Source: Cryomorpha ignava
GTDB lineage: Bacteria; Bacteroidota; Bacteroidia; Flavobacteriales_D; Cryomorphaceae
Direction: 5' to 3'
NCBI RefSeq assembly: GCF_010686655.1
Contig: NZ_JAAGVY010000012.1
Coordinates: 54,237 to 118,236 of the forward strand
Length of the DNA: 64,000 bases
Positions 35,263 through 46,200 of the stretch are shown here, in pieces. Under the pieces are notes generated by a model that did not search any database, had not been told where the DNA came from, and was given only the letters and a program-made list of their open reading frames with translations. How positions within the stretch are numbered: the first letter of the stretch is position 1; each line of letters opens with the position of its first letter. Position numbers and translations under genes: made by a program.

Positions 35263-35658
35263 TTATGTAACCGCTTCAGCCTTTGCATCTTCCACAACCA
35301 CCAAATAATTAGGTCGGTTATTCAACGATGCTGTCAACCAGGCTTTCCAAAACATCTCTGCTGCCTGACCTTGAATGCCTATGCAACCTTCTGTTCCTTT
35401 CTGGCCGCCATCTGGATGAATTCCCAAACCAAATCTGTTTGAATCAAAAAGCGGACTCAGCGGAATAAACCACCCTTGATTAGATCCTGAACTTTGAAAC
35501 CCGACCTTATTCAAAATATTAGAAACCACTTTCTTGGTTTCAATTCTATATTTTCCTGTTTCAAGCGTACCATTCCTAAATGGCCCACTGATCGCGCGGT
35601 AAGACCTACCATTCCAGGTAAGATATCCGCGTTTAATATCGTAGATTAAATTTGACAT
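35263..35658 (-). CDS. Small L,D-transpeptidase-like (DUF2778-type) protein, possible T6SS effector
   Basis: This 131-aa protein has no signal peptide. It carries FGLGIHPDGG and, eleven residues on from the His, GTEGCIGI (His81, Cys92). This matches the H...S/T-x-G-C catalytic pattern of L,D-transpeptidases, and the surrounding YLTWNGRSYRAISG opening is the form seen in DUF2778 proteins. The T6SS effector Tlde1 is a known DUF2778-type enzyme that alters peptidoglycan tetrapeptides. Lack of a signal peptide together with proximity to a T6SS locus makes an effector role plausible. No obvious immunity gene adjoins it. Confidence 0.7.
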   Translation of the reverse strand: MSNLIYDIKRGYLTWNGRSYRAISGPFRNGTLETGKYRIETKKVVSNILNKVGFQSSGSNQGWFIPLSPLFDSNRFGLGIHPDGGQKGTEGCIGIQGQAAEMFWKAWLTASLNNRPNYLVVVEDAKAEAVT

Positions 35659-35836
35659 AATATTGCATTAAATTTGTAAATCCTCTTCAGATTTCCGGCG
35701 AAATTAGGTCGATTTCAATATTGGTAGAGCAAAACTGAAGTTGATCTCAATATGAAAATACCGGAAACCTCTCTAAGGTACAGGAAAATTGACTCCATGA
35801 TGAGAAATGGCGCAAAACTGACTAATAATTGATCAC

Positions 35837-36478
35837 TCAAACCGCTTTATCACAGTACTCTAACGACCATTTTAGAAATCTGGAATAATCTTGATTTTCT
35901 TTAAAATCCAGTTTCTTTTTTATATTTTTTCTGTGATTCTTTACTGTATTGGTGGAGATAAATAGTTTACTAGCAATTTCATTAGAAGTATTGCCTTTTG
36001 AAACTTCGTGCAATACCCTCTGCTCTCTTAGGCTTAAATTGTGATAAAGATTCTCGAAATCATCTTTGCTTTCTTGCAGCTCTATCTCATCTGTTCTTGA
36101 GAACCCAGTAATTAGATCTTTTAAACCAATTAAATAAAACTTTCGTTTGCCAATAACATTTGAAACAGAAAGCAAAAGAGCTTTCACCATTAGTCGAGCT
36201 GCGTCATCGTAGATCTTCACACATTCTATAGAGACATCGCTGATGGAAGAAAAGGACAATTCAATAGCTTCATGCTCCAGCCCTTTTAATAAGCTTAAAT
36301 GAGAGGCCTCATCAATCAGATTAGACTGGTTGGTTTCAGAATTACCATCCGCTTCTACACCAAACCGGCCGGTGGGTGAGGGGGAAATTCTATTAAACTG
36401 ATAAGAATTTTTATCGGTTCTTTCAAGTTGGATACTTCTCATTTTCGGTTGTTTTTTGGTTATCACTAAATTAGACAT
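35837..36478 (-). CDS. LuxR-type transcriptional regulator without receiver domain
   Basis: This 213-aa protein has a C-terminal LuxR helix-turn-helix (about 148-207): LSLREQRVLHEVSKGNTSNE, then KLFISTNTVKNHRKNIKKKL. The N-terminal 140 residues contain no receiver or PAS signature that I can see, only mixed alpha/beta sequence with several cysteines. It is a paralogue of the gene at 36774. An inverted repeat TAGTCA-N5-TGACTA lies 28-44 bp ahead of its ATG and may be its own operator. Confidence 0.82.
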   Translation of the reverse strand: MSNLVITKKQPKMRSIQLERTDKNSYQFNRISPSPTGRFGVEADGNSETNQSNLIDEASHLSLLKGLEHEAIELSFSSISDVSIECVKIYDDAARLMVKALLLSVSNVIGKRKFYLIGLKDLITGFSRTDEIELQESKDDFENLYHNLSLREQRVLHEVSKGNTSNEIASKLFISTNTVKNHRKNIKKKLDFKENQDYSRFLKWSLEYCDKAV

Positions 36479-36505
36479 ATTTTCTGGTTATATAATAACT
36501 AGAAG

Positions 36506-36522
36506 TAGTCATATTGTGACTA
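36506..36522. promoter_or_regulatory. Inverted repeat TAGTCA-N5-TGACTA upstream of LuxR-type gene
   Basis: Perfect 6-bp arms at 36506-36511 and 36517-36522 are separated by 5 bp. The AGTCA half-site is the one present in the direct-repeat motif of the T6SS promoters, here in opposed orientation. Nothing else is seen in the 295-bp gap 36479-36773. Confidence 0.4.
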
Positions 36523-36773
36523 TTTTACTACCTAAGGATTTCTATGCAAACTATCATTTTACTTCGTATAACCTTCTACGGGTATTATGATTTTTCGCAT
36601 TCAACACTGTCATAACAAGCTTCCGCGGTCTATGAACCTAGGCCGGCCCCCTGCTGAATTTTTTAAATGAAGATGGATTTAATGCAGTTGATCTTTAATG
36701 CAAAAAGCGAATCAGTTGCACTAACTTTCTAAACTGAGTGGTATTGAAAATAGAGAACAACGGGAGACTGAGA

Positions 36774-37175
36774 TCACTTGATATTCAGAAAAACCCATCT
36801 TAGAAATTTGGAATACTCAATTGTATCGATCAGATTCAATTTCGTTTTGATATTTCTGCGGTGATTCTTTACCGTATTTACAGAAATGTATAGCTCCTCG
36901 GAAATTTCTATAGATGTAGCACCCTTTGCAACACTAATTAGTATCTCCTGCTCTCGTTTTGTAAGATTGTGAAAGAGACTCTCAAAATTTATTTCATTGC
37001 CGTTTTGATCCGACTTCGCACTCTGTATTAGCTTATCAAGCTCAAAAAAGTGAACTTCTGACCTCTCATTGAGTTCTCTATTCACTATTAATTTAATGAC
37101 TTTTATAGGTCTGGCCTCTGTATCTGACCAAAGAGTTACCAATTCTAATTTTATATTCGGCTTGAAATCATCCAT
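36774..37175 (-). CDS. Small LuxR-type transcriptional regulator, paralogue of the next gene
   Basis: From the ATG at 37175 this is a 133-aa protein; a TTG at 37199 would add eight residues. The C-terminal helix-turn-helix (NLTKREQEILISVAKGATS, then ELYISVNTVKNHRRNIKTKL) is closely similar to that of the 213-aa regulator downstream. The N-terminus is a short beta-rich piece (PNIKLELVTLW, then VIKLIVNREL), apparently a shortened version of the paralogue's sensor part. No phospho-acceptor domain is present. It may regulate nearby accessory or T6SS genes. Confidence 0.75.
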   Translation of the reverse strand: MDDFKPNIKLELVTLWSDTEARPIKVIKLIVNRELNERSEVHFFELDKLIQSAKSDQNGNEINFESLFHNLTKREQEILISVAKGATSIEISEELYISVNTVKNHRRNIKTKLNLIDTIEYSKFLRWVFLNIK

Positions 37176-37350
37176 AAAACTGCTTCGAAGCCATGACAAA
37201 CTGGTACATATTAAGGAGCTAAGTCGAAAAGCGAAGTTTAGTTAATGGCAAACCTTACCCGGCAACTATAACATGGAGCTATCTCAGTGATCGCTTAAAC
37301 CAGACACATGGTAATTTCACGCAATTTATGGCAATTCAGGTATGCTTTAA

Positions 37351-37379
37351 ATAACCACTGGTAGTCAAAGAGTGGTTAT
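37351..37379. repeat. Perfect 9-bp inverted repeat in the gap upstream of the small LuxR gene
   Basis: ATAACCACT at 37351-37359 and AGTGGTTAT at 37371-37379, with an 11-nt loop. It could be an operator or a hairpin in the 37200-37564 gap. No U-tract follows on either strand, so a terminator is unlikely. The gap otherwise holds only the terminator at 37477. Confidence 0.35.
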
Positions 37380-37476
37380 AAAATAGGGTAATATGCTTTC
37401 TGCTCCTTGTTATTCTCCTTCTCCAAATAAAAGCAACCTGTGAATTGTATAAAATTTTGATATTCAATAATAAAAA

Positions 37477-37517
37477 AAGACCCAATTAATTATGCCAAAG
37501 CCAATTAATTGGGTCTT
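37477..37517 (-). terminator. Rho-independent terminator after the 596-aa cohesin/dockerin gene
   Basis: Perfect 15-bp stem (37477-37491 with 37503-37517) with an 11-nt loop. On the minus strand it is followed by a run of Ts. It lies 48 bp beyond the stop of the leftward gene that ends at 37565. Confidence 0.8.
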
Positions 37518-37564
37518 AAAATTAATCTATTCGGATAATACCGAACTGATATTCCTGAAATAGC

Positions 37565-39355
37565 TTATGGGTTTACCGTATCTCCCACCATTCCAAAACC
37601 GCTATTCAAAATAGAAACATCAATAACATTGATACTTCCATCACAATTATAATCGGCAATAAAATTAAAACTAGGGCTTGATTCTGTAGATCCAAAAGCA
37701 GCGCTCATAGTTGAAACATCAAATACATTCACGGAATTACTTTCATTTAGATCACCTGCTATTATATGTCCAAAATCGATGGTATTCACTCCTGAAGAAA
37801 TAACTTGTGCTGGAAGCATTTTCGCCAAATAGCCTTCAACTTTGATCAATACATTGTAAGTACCCGTTAGGAAATCAGGACTGGTAAAATTACCATTGGC
37901 ATCAATCATGGTGTAGAAAGTTTCATTTAGATGCGGTTCATCAACACCATAAATCTCTATAGTGATACTTCTTGAGCCACAGTCTACATTCCAATCTACA
38001 CTTCCATCAATATTTCCAACCGGAAGTGTTAAGCAAGAACAATCCGAACCGTACACTCCAGCAATCCCTTCGATATCGCATGGAGTACCTGGTAAAGCCC
38101 CTCCATTTACAACACCTTCACAATCTGTACACGATTGGTCTGGTATTACGCCTGTATCGCCACCTGAACAAACACCGCAATCATCAATAGATGCTGTTCC
38201 GTTTACTACACCTGCACAGTCAAGGCAAGTTGTGTTGTCATTTACTGGGTCGCTGTCGCAAACTCCGCAATCATCTAAAGTAGAAGTTCCATTTATTACC
38301 CCTGCACAATCAAGGCACGTTGTATTATCATTAGCCGGATCGCTGTCGCAAACTCCGCAATCATCTAAAGTAGAAGTTCCATTTATTACCCCTGCACAAT
38401 CAAGGCACGTTGTATTATCATTAGCCGGATCGCTGTCGCAGACTCCACAATCATCTAAAGTAGAAGTTCCATTTATTACCCCAGCACAATCAAGACAAGT
38501 AGTGTTGTCATTTGCTGGGTCGCTGTCGCAGACACCACAATCATCTAAAGTGGCAGTTCCATTTACTACCCCTGCACAATCAAGGCAAGTTGTGTTGTCA
38601 TTTGCTGGGTCGCTGTCGCAAACACCGCAATCATCTAAAGTGGCAGTTCCATCAGGTACACCAGCACAATCATAAACTTCACAGTCGCAGTTAACGTATT
38701 CACCAATATCGGATCCTATCTGACAAGGATCGCCATTGTTCACACTTAATGCAGGACAATCATAGCCAGTAATATTAATTTGAATTGGTTCTGTAGTTCC
38801 TGTTACATCTTCACCCCCATAGGCCAGCAAGGTTCGTTTAACTCCAATGGTAACATGCTCCATTAAAGAGTTTCCTCCTCCTATCGCGGTACACTCTATT
38901 ATTAATTGATCGAACAGAGTAGTAGCAGGTGAAAAACCAAAGCCTCCACGCCCCCAATTACCATTAACATTGTCAAGTTCGGGTGGGAAAGTCTGGATAT
39001 TCAATGAACTTCCCGATGCGTACGCAGTATTGTTCACTTGCACCTTTGCAGGGTCGAAGGTCATAAAGATATCTGCCACAGTCACAAACGCATCTTGCGC
39101 ATCTAGTTGTATGATGATGGTAAAATCATCTCCCAAATTAACATTCACCACATTAGGTGCACCCAAAACATCTACCAAAGGGTATGGTCCCTGAGCCTGA
39201 GATGAAAGAAACCCTAGAATAAAAACCAATAGTAATATCGGTCTAGCCATTAGTTGGCTTATCTGATTTTTTTTCCTTTTCCCGCTTGGGTCTGGTTTTA
39301 ATTCCGTCGTTTCACTACTAGCCTTTTTCATTATCTTTCCTGTTCTTAAAGTCAT
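37565..39355 (-). CDS. Secreted cohesin-like and dockerin protein with Cys-rich 30-aa repeats
   Basis: This 596-aa protein has a long basic N-terminal extension before a signal peptide (hydrophobic ILLLVFILGFLSSQAQ near 40-55). A cohesin-like domain follows at about 60-195 (VVNVNLGDDFTIIIQL, then RTLLAYGGEDV). Five 30-residue Cys-rich repeats of the form DCAGVVNGTATLDDCGVC come next, with partial units after them. A carboxypeptidase-regulatory-like beta domain (about 455-530) leads to a C-terminal dockerin with two calcium-loop repeats (GDLNESNSVNVFDVS, then DYNCDGSINVIDVSILN). Cohesins bind dockerins in cellulosomes, so this protein could act as a linking scaffold. It has no T9SS sorting domain of the usual type. 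Confidence 0.83.
   Translation of the reverse strand: MTLRTGKIMKKASSETTELKPDPSGKRKKNQISQLMARPILLLVFILGFLSSQAQGPYPLVDVLGAPNVVNVNLGDDFTIIIQLDAQDAFVTVADIFMTFDPAKVQVNNTAYASGSSLNIQTFPPELDNVNGNWGRGGFGFSPATTLFDQLIIECTAIGGGNSLMEHVTIGVKRTLLAYGGEDVTGTTEPIQINITGYDCPALSVNNGDPCQIGSDIGEYVNCDCEVYDCAGVPDGTATLDDCGVCDSDPANDNTTCLDCAGVVNGTATLDDCGVCDSDPANDNTTCLDCAGVINGTSTLDDCGVCDSDPANDNTTCLDCAGVINGTSTLDDCGVCDSDPANDNTTCLDCAGVINGTSTLDDCGVCDSDPVNDNTTCLDCAGVVNGTASIDDCGVCSGGDTGVIPDQSCTDCEGVVNGGALPGTPCDIEGIAGVYGSDCSCLTLPVGNIDGSVDWNVDCGSRSITIEIYGVDEPHLNETFYTMIDANGNFTSPDFLTGTYNVLIKVEGYLAKMLPAQVISSGVNTIDFGHIIAGDLNESNSVNVFDVSTMSAAFGSTESSPSFNFIADYNCDGSINVIDVSILNSGFGMVGDTVNP
38222..38671 (-). repeat. Five tandem 90-bp coding repeats
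   Basis: Exact 90-bp period encoding 30-residue units with six conserved acidic positions and four cysteines. Adjacent units are almost identical in DNA, with two copies differing at only a few bases, so expansion is recent. The array is in frame and translated, hence not a CRISPR array. Confidence 0.9.
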
Positions 39356-39381
39356 TTCAGCTTAAAACTATAATCACCTCA

Positions 39382-40188
39382 TTAGTGGGCAACTACTATC
39401 GCCTTTGTAAATAATGTTTCACCTGTTCTTAGCACGCATTGGTAAGAACCACTCGCTAATTCACTTACCTCTACTTCAAATTTATACTCTGTTTCCGTTG
39501 CAGCATTTCCATTAAAAAGTTCTTTAATCAATTTGCCGTTTAGGTCAAAAACACTTAGCACCACTTGTTTTGCCTCTTGTAATCTAAATGAAACAAATGC
39601 CACATCAGAACTTGGATTTGGCCATACCGATAAATCCATTCCTTCAACTTTATTTATATCATCAATTCCCACTGTGCCACTTTCAGTAATGGTAACTTTC
39701 AAGTCGTCAGCATTTTCCAGTATATCTGTACCTCCATAGGCCAGCAATGACTTAGGGAACACATCCATCGGGTGGTATACTTTCGTTAACCCAGTAGGTG
39801 CAAGTGCTAAAAATGTGATTTGAACTACTTCAAAATTGCCCGATGGAGTTTGCTTTCCGATTTGAAATGCAGCCATATCCACTTTTCCAAGCGAGTTATC
39901 GAAATTCGGTACAACATGATAACTGAAAAACCCTTCATCTAGTGATTCAAGACCTATTACCTGCAAGTATTCTGTTTCGTATTGCAAATGAATATCAAAA
40001 ACTGATACAGGCATTTCATTCGTATTAAAAAGCACTTTTACATGAAATGTATCGCCTTCCTGAACGGTGATCTCATTTGCATTAAACTTCATCTCTGCCG
40101 ATTGTGCCGTGGCATACCCGGAAATTCCGAGTATGGCAATCAGCATCATTATCATTTGAGTTCTATATGTGATTTTCATGATTTTCAT
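39382..40188 (-). CDS. Cohesin-like domain protein with T9SS type A sorting domain (surface anchor)
   Basis: This 268-aa protein has a signal peptide (MIMMLIAILGISGYATAQ). Residues about 32-165 form a cohesin-like domain (ITVQEGDTFHVKVLF, FDIHLQYETEYLQVIGLE, then KSLLAYGGTDIL, an ending shared with the cohesin-like domains of both neighbours). A T9SS type A sorting domain fills about 185-268 (VWPNPSSDVAFVSF, VLSVFDLNGKLIKEL, SGSYQCVLRTG). Export by T9SS would place one cohesin on the cell surface. Next to five dockerin proteins, this looks like the anchor that holds them. The binding pair is inferred, not shown. Confidence 0.83.
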   Translation of the reverse strand: MKIMKITYRTQMIMMLIAILGISGYATAQSAEMKFNANEITVQEGDTFHVKVLFNTNEMPVSVFDIHLQYETEYLQVIGLESLDEGFFSYHVVPNFDNSLGKVDMAAFQIGKQTPSGNFEVVQITFLALAPTGLTKVYHPMDVFPKSLLAYGGTDILENADDLKVTITESGTVGIDDINKVEGMDLSVWPNPSSDVAFVSFRLQEAKQVVLSVFDLNGKLIKELFNGNAATETEYKFEVEVSELASGSYQCVLRTGETLFTKAIVVAH

Positions 40189-40221
40189 TTTATTGATTAT
40201 TAAATGGTTGTTGCTTTTTAG

Positions 40222-43200
40222 TTAATTGGAATCACCTACTTCCAGATAAAAGAAGATCAAAAGCGATAAATCCAGACCATCAACCTGACCATCACAATTC
40301 AAATCGCATCTTTCATTGTAATTTGCATCGCCCGGCTGCGTATTGTAACTACCAACGATTAAGGACAAGTCGAGTGAGTTAATCACATTGTCGTTAAACA
40401 CATCAGATCCACCAGATATATCGCCCGGTATTAAACCTGTAAGGGCATAGACATTCGAACCGCTAATAGTCTGATTTAAATAGCCTTGCTGTAAGTAACG
40501 CTCTGCTTTAAAGAACACATCGTAAGTACCAGGAAGTACACCAGAAAGCGCAACGCTAAAGTCTCCATTGGCATCAATGGTTGCTATGAAAGTGCCAACT
40601 AAATTAGGCGTTCCTGCATCATACAATAATATGCGCATGTCAATAGGAGCGCAATCGGCATTTATTGCAACATTTCCGGAAAGAGTGTTTTCTTCAACTG
40701 TTATTATTACATCGCAAGTTGCAGAGTTGCCGTTTGCATCAGAAGCTGTAAAAGTCACTGTATTTACCCCTGCCGGAAGTTGCCAACCATCGAGTGATAC
40801 ATTATCTGCACCGGCAACCGCATCAGCAATCGAAGCTGCATTGTGCGTAATCGTCGATACCGAACAGTTATCCGAAGCCGTAGCATCAAATTCATTGCCC
40901 TGCACTTCATAAGTATTGTTTGCTTGATCAACAAAACGACTTGCGTCAGAAGCACATACTATTGCCGGAGCAATATTATCTTCAACAGTTACTGTTGCTG
41001 TACAAGTTGAAACGTTATTATTTATATCTGTAACAGTAAGAGTTACTGCATTAGAACCTACATCTGAACAGGTAAAGTTTTCTTGTGATACACTTAGAGA
41101 TGTAATTCCGCAGGCATCAGATGAGCCATTGTCAATATCTCCCGCTCCAATGCTGGCACCCCCAGAACTATCTAGTTGAACTGTAATGTCCTGACAAATC
41201 GCGGTTGGAGCAACATTGTCTTCAACGGTTACTGTTGCTGTGCACGTACTTGAATTTCCGGAAGCATCTGTGACGGTGAGCGTTACAGAATTAGAACCAA
41301 CATGAGAACAATCAAATGTCGTTTGGCTCAAGCTAAATGAAGAGATAGTGCAATTATCAGTTGAGTTATCGTCAATCTGCGCTGTTGTTATTATTGCTTG
41401 TCCGTTTCCATCTAATTGAACGGTGATGTTTTGACAAACAGCAGCAGGTGCTATCGTGTCTAAAACAGTTACTGCGGCATTGCAAGTTGATGAATTGCCG
41501 TTGACGTCTGTTACTGTTAAAATAACATCGGTTCCCGAAGTTCCACCAAAACTGTACGCTTCTATTGGAAATGGTGTGGCTGCGCTTGCATTGGTTGATT
41601 CACCATCCAGAGCATTTATTCCACTATAAGACCAGTTGGCGACATTGAAAACACCAGCATTCGGTGCTATACCATTCATTCGGTAAGCCCATCCGTCTAA
41701 GTATTCCCATGCTTCGCCGGTTCCGTCTGTACCGAGTTCGCCAAAAGTGTCTATAACTGTCCCGTTTTCGAAAAGTGCGATCACATCATCTCCGTTGAAA
41801 GCAGTTACCGAACTTGTGAAATCAGGATTAAATCCAAAAAAGGTATTGAAATCTGCATTTCCCGATGCGATGTAGAGATACGAACCTGCGCTCGCAGATC
41901 CTGATAAAGCAAAGCTTTGACTGATGGAAGGGTCGCCATTAAAAGCTATCCCCAAACCATAAATGCTAAGATCAGCAATATCTTGCGCGACATAGAGCTC
42001 CACGGCTTTAGGGGTTCCACCGCTCAACGGGCCATCTAAAAGTCCCGAAATAACCAATGCAAATGTTGGCGCAGCGACTGGAGAACTTATATCATTACAA
42101 TCAAAATTCGTTCTATCAACTGTAACAGATGCAATTCCACAGTTATCGGTTGAACCGCCATCAATATCAGTAGCTACAATACTCGCATCGCCATTAGCAT
42201 CAACATATACATCAATATCCTGGCATACTGCAACAGGAGCAACATTATCTTCTACTGTAATTGTGGCAGCACAAGCGCTTGAATTTCCAGAAGCATCATA
42301 AGCTAATAGTGTCACGTTGTTTGTGCCAACATTGGAACAATCATATTCAATAGAGTCTAATGGCATAAGGCATCCTGCGTAAGCATTACCTGTCCCGTTT
42401 CCGGCGATAACTGTAATAGCAGTTTGAGCAACTACCTCTCCATTAGAATCGAATGCTTTTAGATATACTTCGTATCGACCGTCTTGAGTTCCATCAAAGG
42501 TACCAAAGAAGTTATGTCGCCATGAGTTTTGAGCTACGTTGTTGGCAGCAATAAAAGAAGCATATTCAGTTGGGTCAGCAGCAATTGCTCCACCACCATT
42601 TCCAGTGCCGTTAGTTCCAATAGCGTGATCGGCATACGGAATATTAATTGGATCGAAAACTACAAAATCAACACCATCTGTTGGATCATAGTCGAGCCCA
42701 AGTTCGTAGGTAAGCTCATCGAGATGAAGTCCAGATGTTCCAGCTTGGTCTGTATTTATTGACCAATCAAAATTCCAGCTTGATTGCACACTACCGGTTC
42801 CATACGCACCTACTGCGTGGCTATAACTTCCATCGTTGTTGCTATTGAATACATTTTGTGGACTTGGATAACGAACTTTCGCTCTAAGGCCAAGTTCAAT
42901 GCCATCACCATTATCAATAGTGAATGATCCATTGGTAATACCTGAACCATTTATAAGTTCAGGAGTAACATTCTGATCGAATAGAAGATCGCCGGGGCAA
43001 CCCAGAATACCGAAGCTTACAGACCCACAATTATCAGATATGTCGTCATCGAGATCACTGGCAGAAACCGTAACGTTTCCAGAAGCATCAAGCTGTGCTG
43101 TAATGTTTGTACAATTCACAACTGGACTTATATCATCAATAACTGTTACTGTTGAAGTACACGCAGATGAATTGCCATTCGCGTCAGTAACAGTAAGTGT

Positions 43201-46200
43201 TACTGTATTTTCGCCAAGATCAGCACAAGTAAAGGCAGAATTATCAATATCCATAGAGGCAATACCACAAGCGTCAGAAGAACTATTGTCAATATCTGAA
43301 GCTGTAATAGTTGCATTGCCGCTAGCATCAAGTGAAACAGTAAAATCATTACAAATCGCAGAAGGGGCGATATTATCTAATACTGTTACATTAGCTGTAC
43401 ACGTTGAAATGTTTCCGTTGATATCTGTTACAGTAAGTGTAACTTGCGTACCAGCGGCAGGAGCCGGACTGTATGTTCTTAACGGAAAAGGAGTCGAAGC
43501 AGACGAATTTTGTGTCTCTCCATCCAAGGCACCTTCTCCACTGTAGGTCCAATTGCCCGATACAAAAGTAGAGCCGTCAGGCCCAGTTTCGTTTATGCGG
43601 TAGGCCCAGCCGTCGCTATACTCCCATGCCTCATTTGTTCCATCAGTATTAATATCGCCAAAAACGTCAATCACCACACCATTTTGAAATAGTTCGATTG
43701 CATCGTCACCGTTCACTCCAACGGCTGAATCCGTAAAGTCAGGAGCAAATCCAAAGAAATCATTGAACTTAGTAGATTCTGAACCAACGTAAATATATGT
43801 TCCCGCAACAGCCGAGCCTGATAAGGTCAACTCTTCACCATCGGATCCTCCGCCATTATTGGCACTTCCAATTCCAAAATCACTCAAGTCATTAATGTCT
43901 TCAACTACGTAAAGTTCGATTGCTTTCGGGAGCCCTCCTGAAAGATCACCGTCAATAATCCCGGTTATGATCAATGGTGATCCGCTTGATATAGCGATAT
44001 CTGAACAATCAAAGGTTGTTTGGCTTGCTACTAAGGTTGCAATTCCGCAGGCATCAGATGAGCCATTGTCAATATCATTTGCGGTAATTGTAGCATTTCC
44101 AGTTGCGTCGAGATTGAGGGTAAGATCTTGGCATACTGCATTTGGGGCAGTTACATCCGGACTAAGATTAACCGTAGCAGGATCTGTACCGTCAAGAAGA
44201 TCAAACGAAACAGCAATACCTCCAACAAAACCGCTATATGCAATAAGAGATTTTGGATTACCAGTAAGAATATGAGTAATAGTGGTTGATCCCGAAGAAC
44301 CCAAAGCCCTAAACGTAACTTCAAAAAGGTCAAAATCGCTACTTGGAACTGCTGGATCAGTGGTTGTAGCACCGTAGCCGAATGTTCCGTTTACATTGTC
44401 AATTATGGCTGGTTGGGCTGTCGTTTGTAACGGCGCACTTGGTAATGTTCCACCACCAGGAGCATTTATGCTAATAACTTCCAGCTCGGCCGGATCGAAG
44501 TTGAAATGAGCTTCGGCCAAGTTAAGCGGACCTGTAGTTTCTACAGATACCAGGATAGTAAATTCGGTACATTCTGCCACAGAAGTGGTAGAGGGAGTGA
44601 GTATAAACGATGCATATGGTGGCTGTGAACAATCACCGGCAGGATCAAACCCAATGGCTCCAGGATTGTTATCAGTACCATCAAGCAATACTGGCAAATA
44701 GGTTACATTACCAATTACGGCATCGTCGATGGCCTGAGCATCTGTAGTGCCATACCAGTTACATGTGGCGCTTAGTGTTCCCGTACCGCCATGATAAATA
44801 GCAACACCACTCGTCAGATTAGTTATGCTATTTCCGGTTACGGTGATGTTTTTGCCTGTAATGTTCTCACCGCTTTTAACTGCGATTCCGTTATGACCTC
44901 CGGTAATACTGTTTCCAGAAATTAAAACAGCGCCTGTAAAACCAGATCCATAAAGACGAATGGCGCCTTTATCAACACCTTCAGAAAAATTTGCATTATT
45001 GATATCGTTGTCTTCAATAGTTGTGCTTCCAATAACACCTGCCAGCTGAATGGCTTGTGCTCCTGTACCGTCTATAGTGTTTCCTGAAATATTAACGGTG
45101 GGTGTTCCATCTATAAGTATTGCAGCATAATTTACATTAACAAATGTGTTGCCAGTAACCGTTGTAGAATTCGTATTGAAGAGATACAATGCACTTGTGG
45201 TAGGAGTAGCATTTACATCCTGAAATTTATTATCACTTATAACAACGTCAGCCCAAGAGGTATTGGTTCCCGCAAAAATCAAATTAGAATTTAGTACCAA
45301 ATTGTTGCTAAATGTTACATCTGATGTCCTGGGATTATTGATGTAGTGCGCATCATGAATTGGCGAACCACCATCAAACTTGAATCCGCTAATGGTTACG
45401 TCTGTATTGCCACTCCGAATCGAGAATGAACGACCAGTAGCTGTGTTAACTAAAATAGCTTCAGCAACGCGTGTTCCGGTAATTGGAGAAATATTAGAAT
45501 TTGGCCCTAAAATAGTAAGCGATTTATCTACTATTACTGACTCATTGTAGATTCCTGCATCCACCCGAAGGAAGTAGCCATCTAAGGTAGTCACTTCATC
45601 AACAGCGGCCTGTATGGTAGTGTGAATGCTTACAAGCATGGTTTCTGCCTGATCGGAATAGACCCGTACGAGACCTACGCATGATCCGGCTACCGGTTGG
45701 AAGCCGCCAGTTGCTGGTGCGTCGTCAGTACCGTTATTCAGGTAAGGAACATAATTCACTTGTCCGGATATTTCGGCTGGAATATCAGCAAAAACTGCTG
45801 TACCATACCAATTGCATGGAGCCTCTATTGTACCCGCCGATGCTCCATTGTAGATAGCAGCATTGCTATTGCCCGACAAATCGTTATTCTCAACCACAAT
45901 GTTTTTTCCGGTAATATCTTCACCATCCTTTACCGCAACTCCGTTGAAAGAGCTAGTTAGAATATTCCCGGTTATAGTGATCGGACCGGTAAACGTAGTT
46001 CCGTACAGTCTGATGGCTCCTTTGTCAGCACCACCGCTCGTATTTGTATTGAAAATGTTGTTGTTTTCGATAACCACATTCCCACAAGTTCCAGCGAGCT
46101 GTAAACCCTGATTTGTTGTATTTGAAATTTCGTTTCCGGAGATGATCAAACCAGTTGCAGATGGGGTTTGTATCCCAGCGTATCCCGTTGGGTTTCCTCC

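Noticed and set aside
37351..37379. Rho-independent terminator for a rightward transcript
   Set aside because: The hairpin is followed by no T-run and no rightward gene precedes it. It is kept only as an inverted repeat.
38222..38671. Regular 90-bp direct repeats resembling a CRISPR or satellite array
   Set aside because: The whole array is in frame within a secreted-protein gene, the period is a multiple of three, and there are no unique spacers between short repeats.
37962..38675. Long rightward open frame opposite the 596-aa protein gene
   Set aside because: It is the antisense of the Cys-rich repeat array. It lacks any domain and has a repetitive Pro/Ser/Gln composition forced by the other strand. 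The same holds for the frame at 50343-51182.
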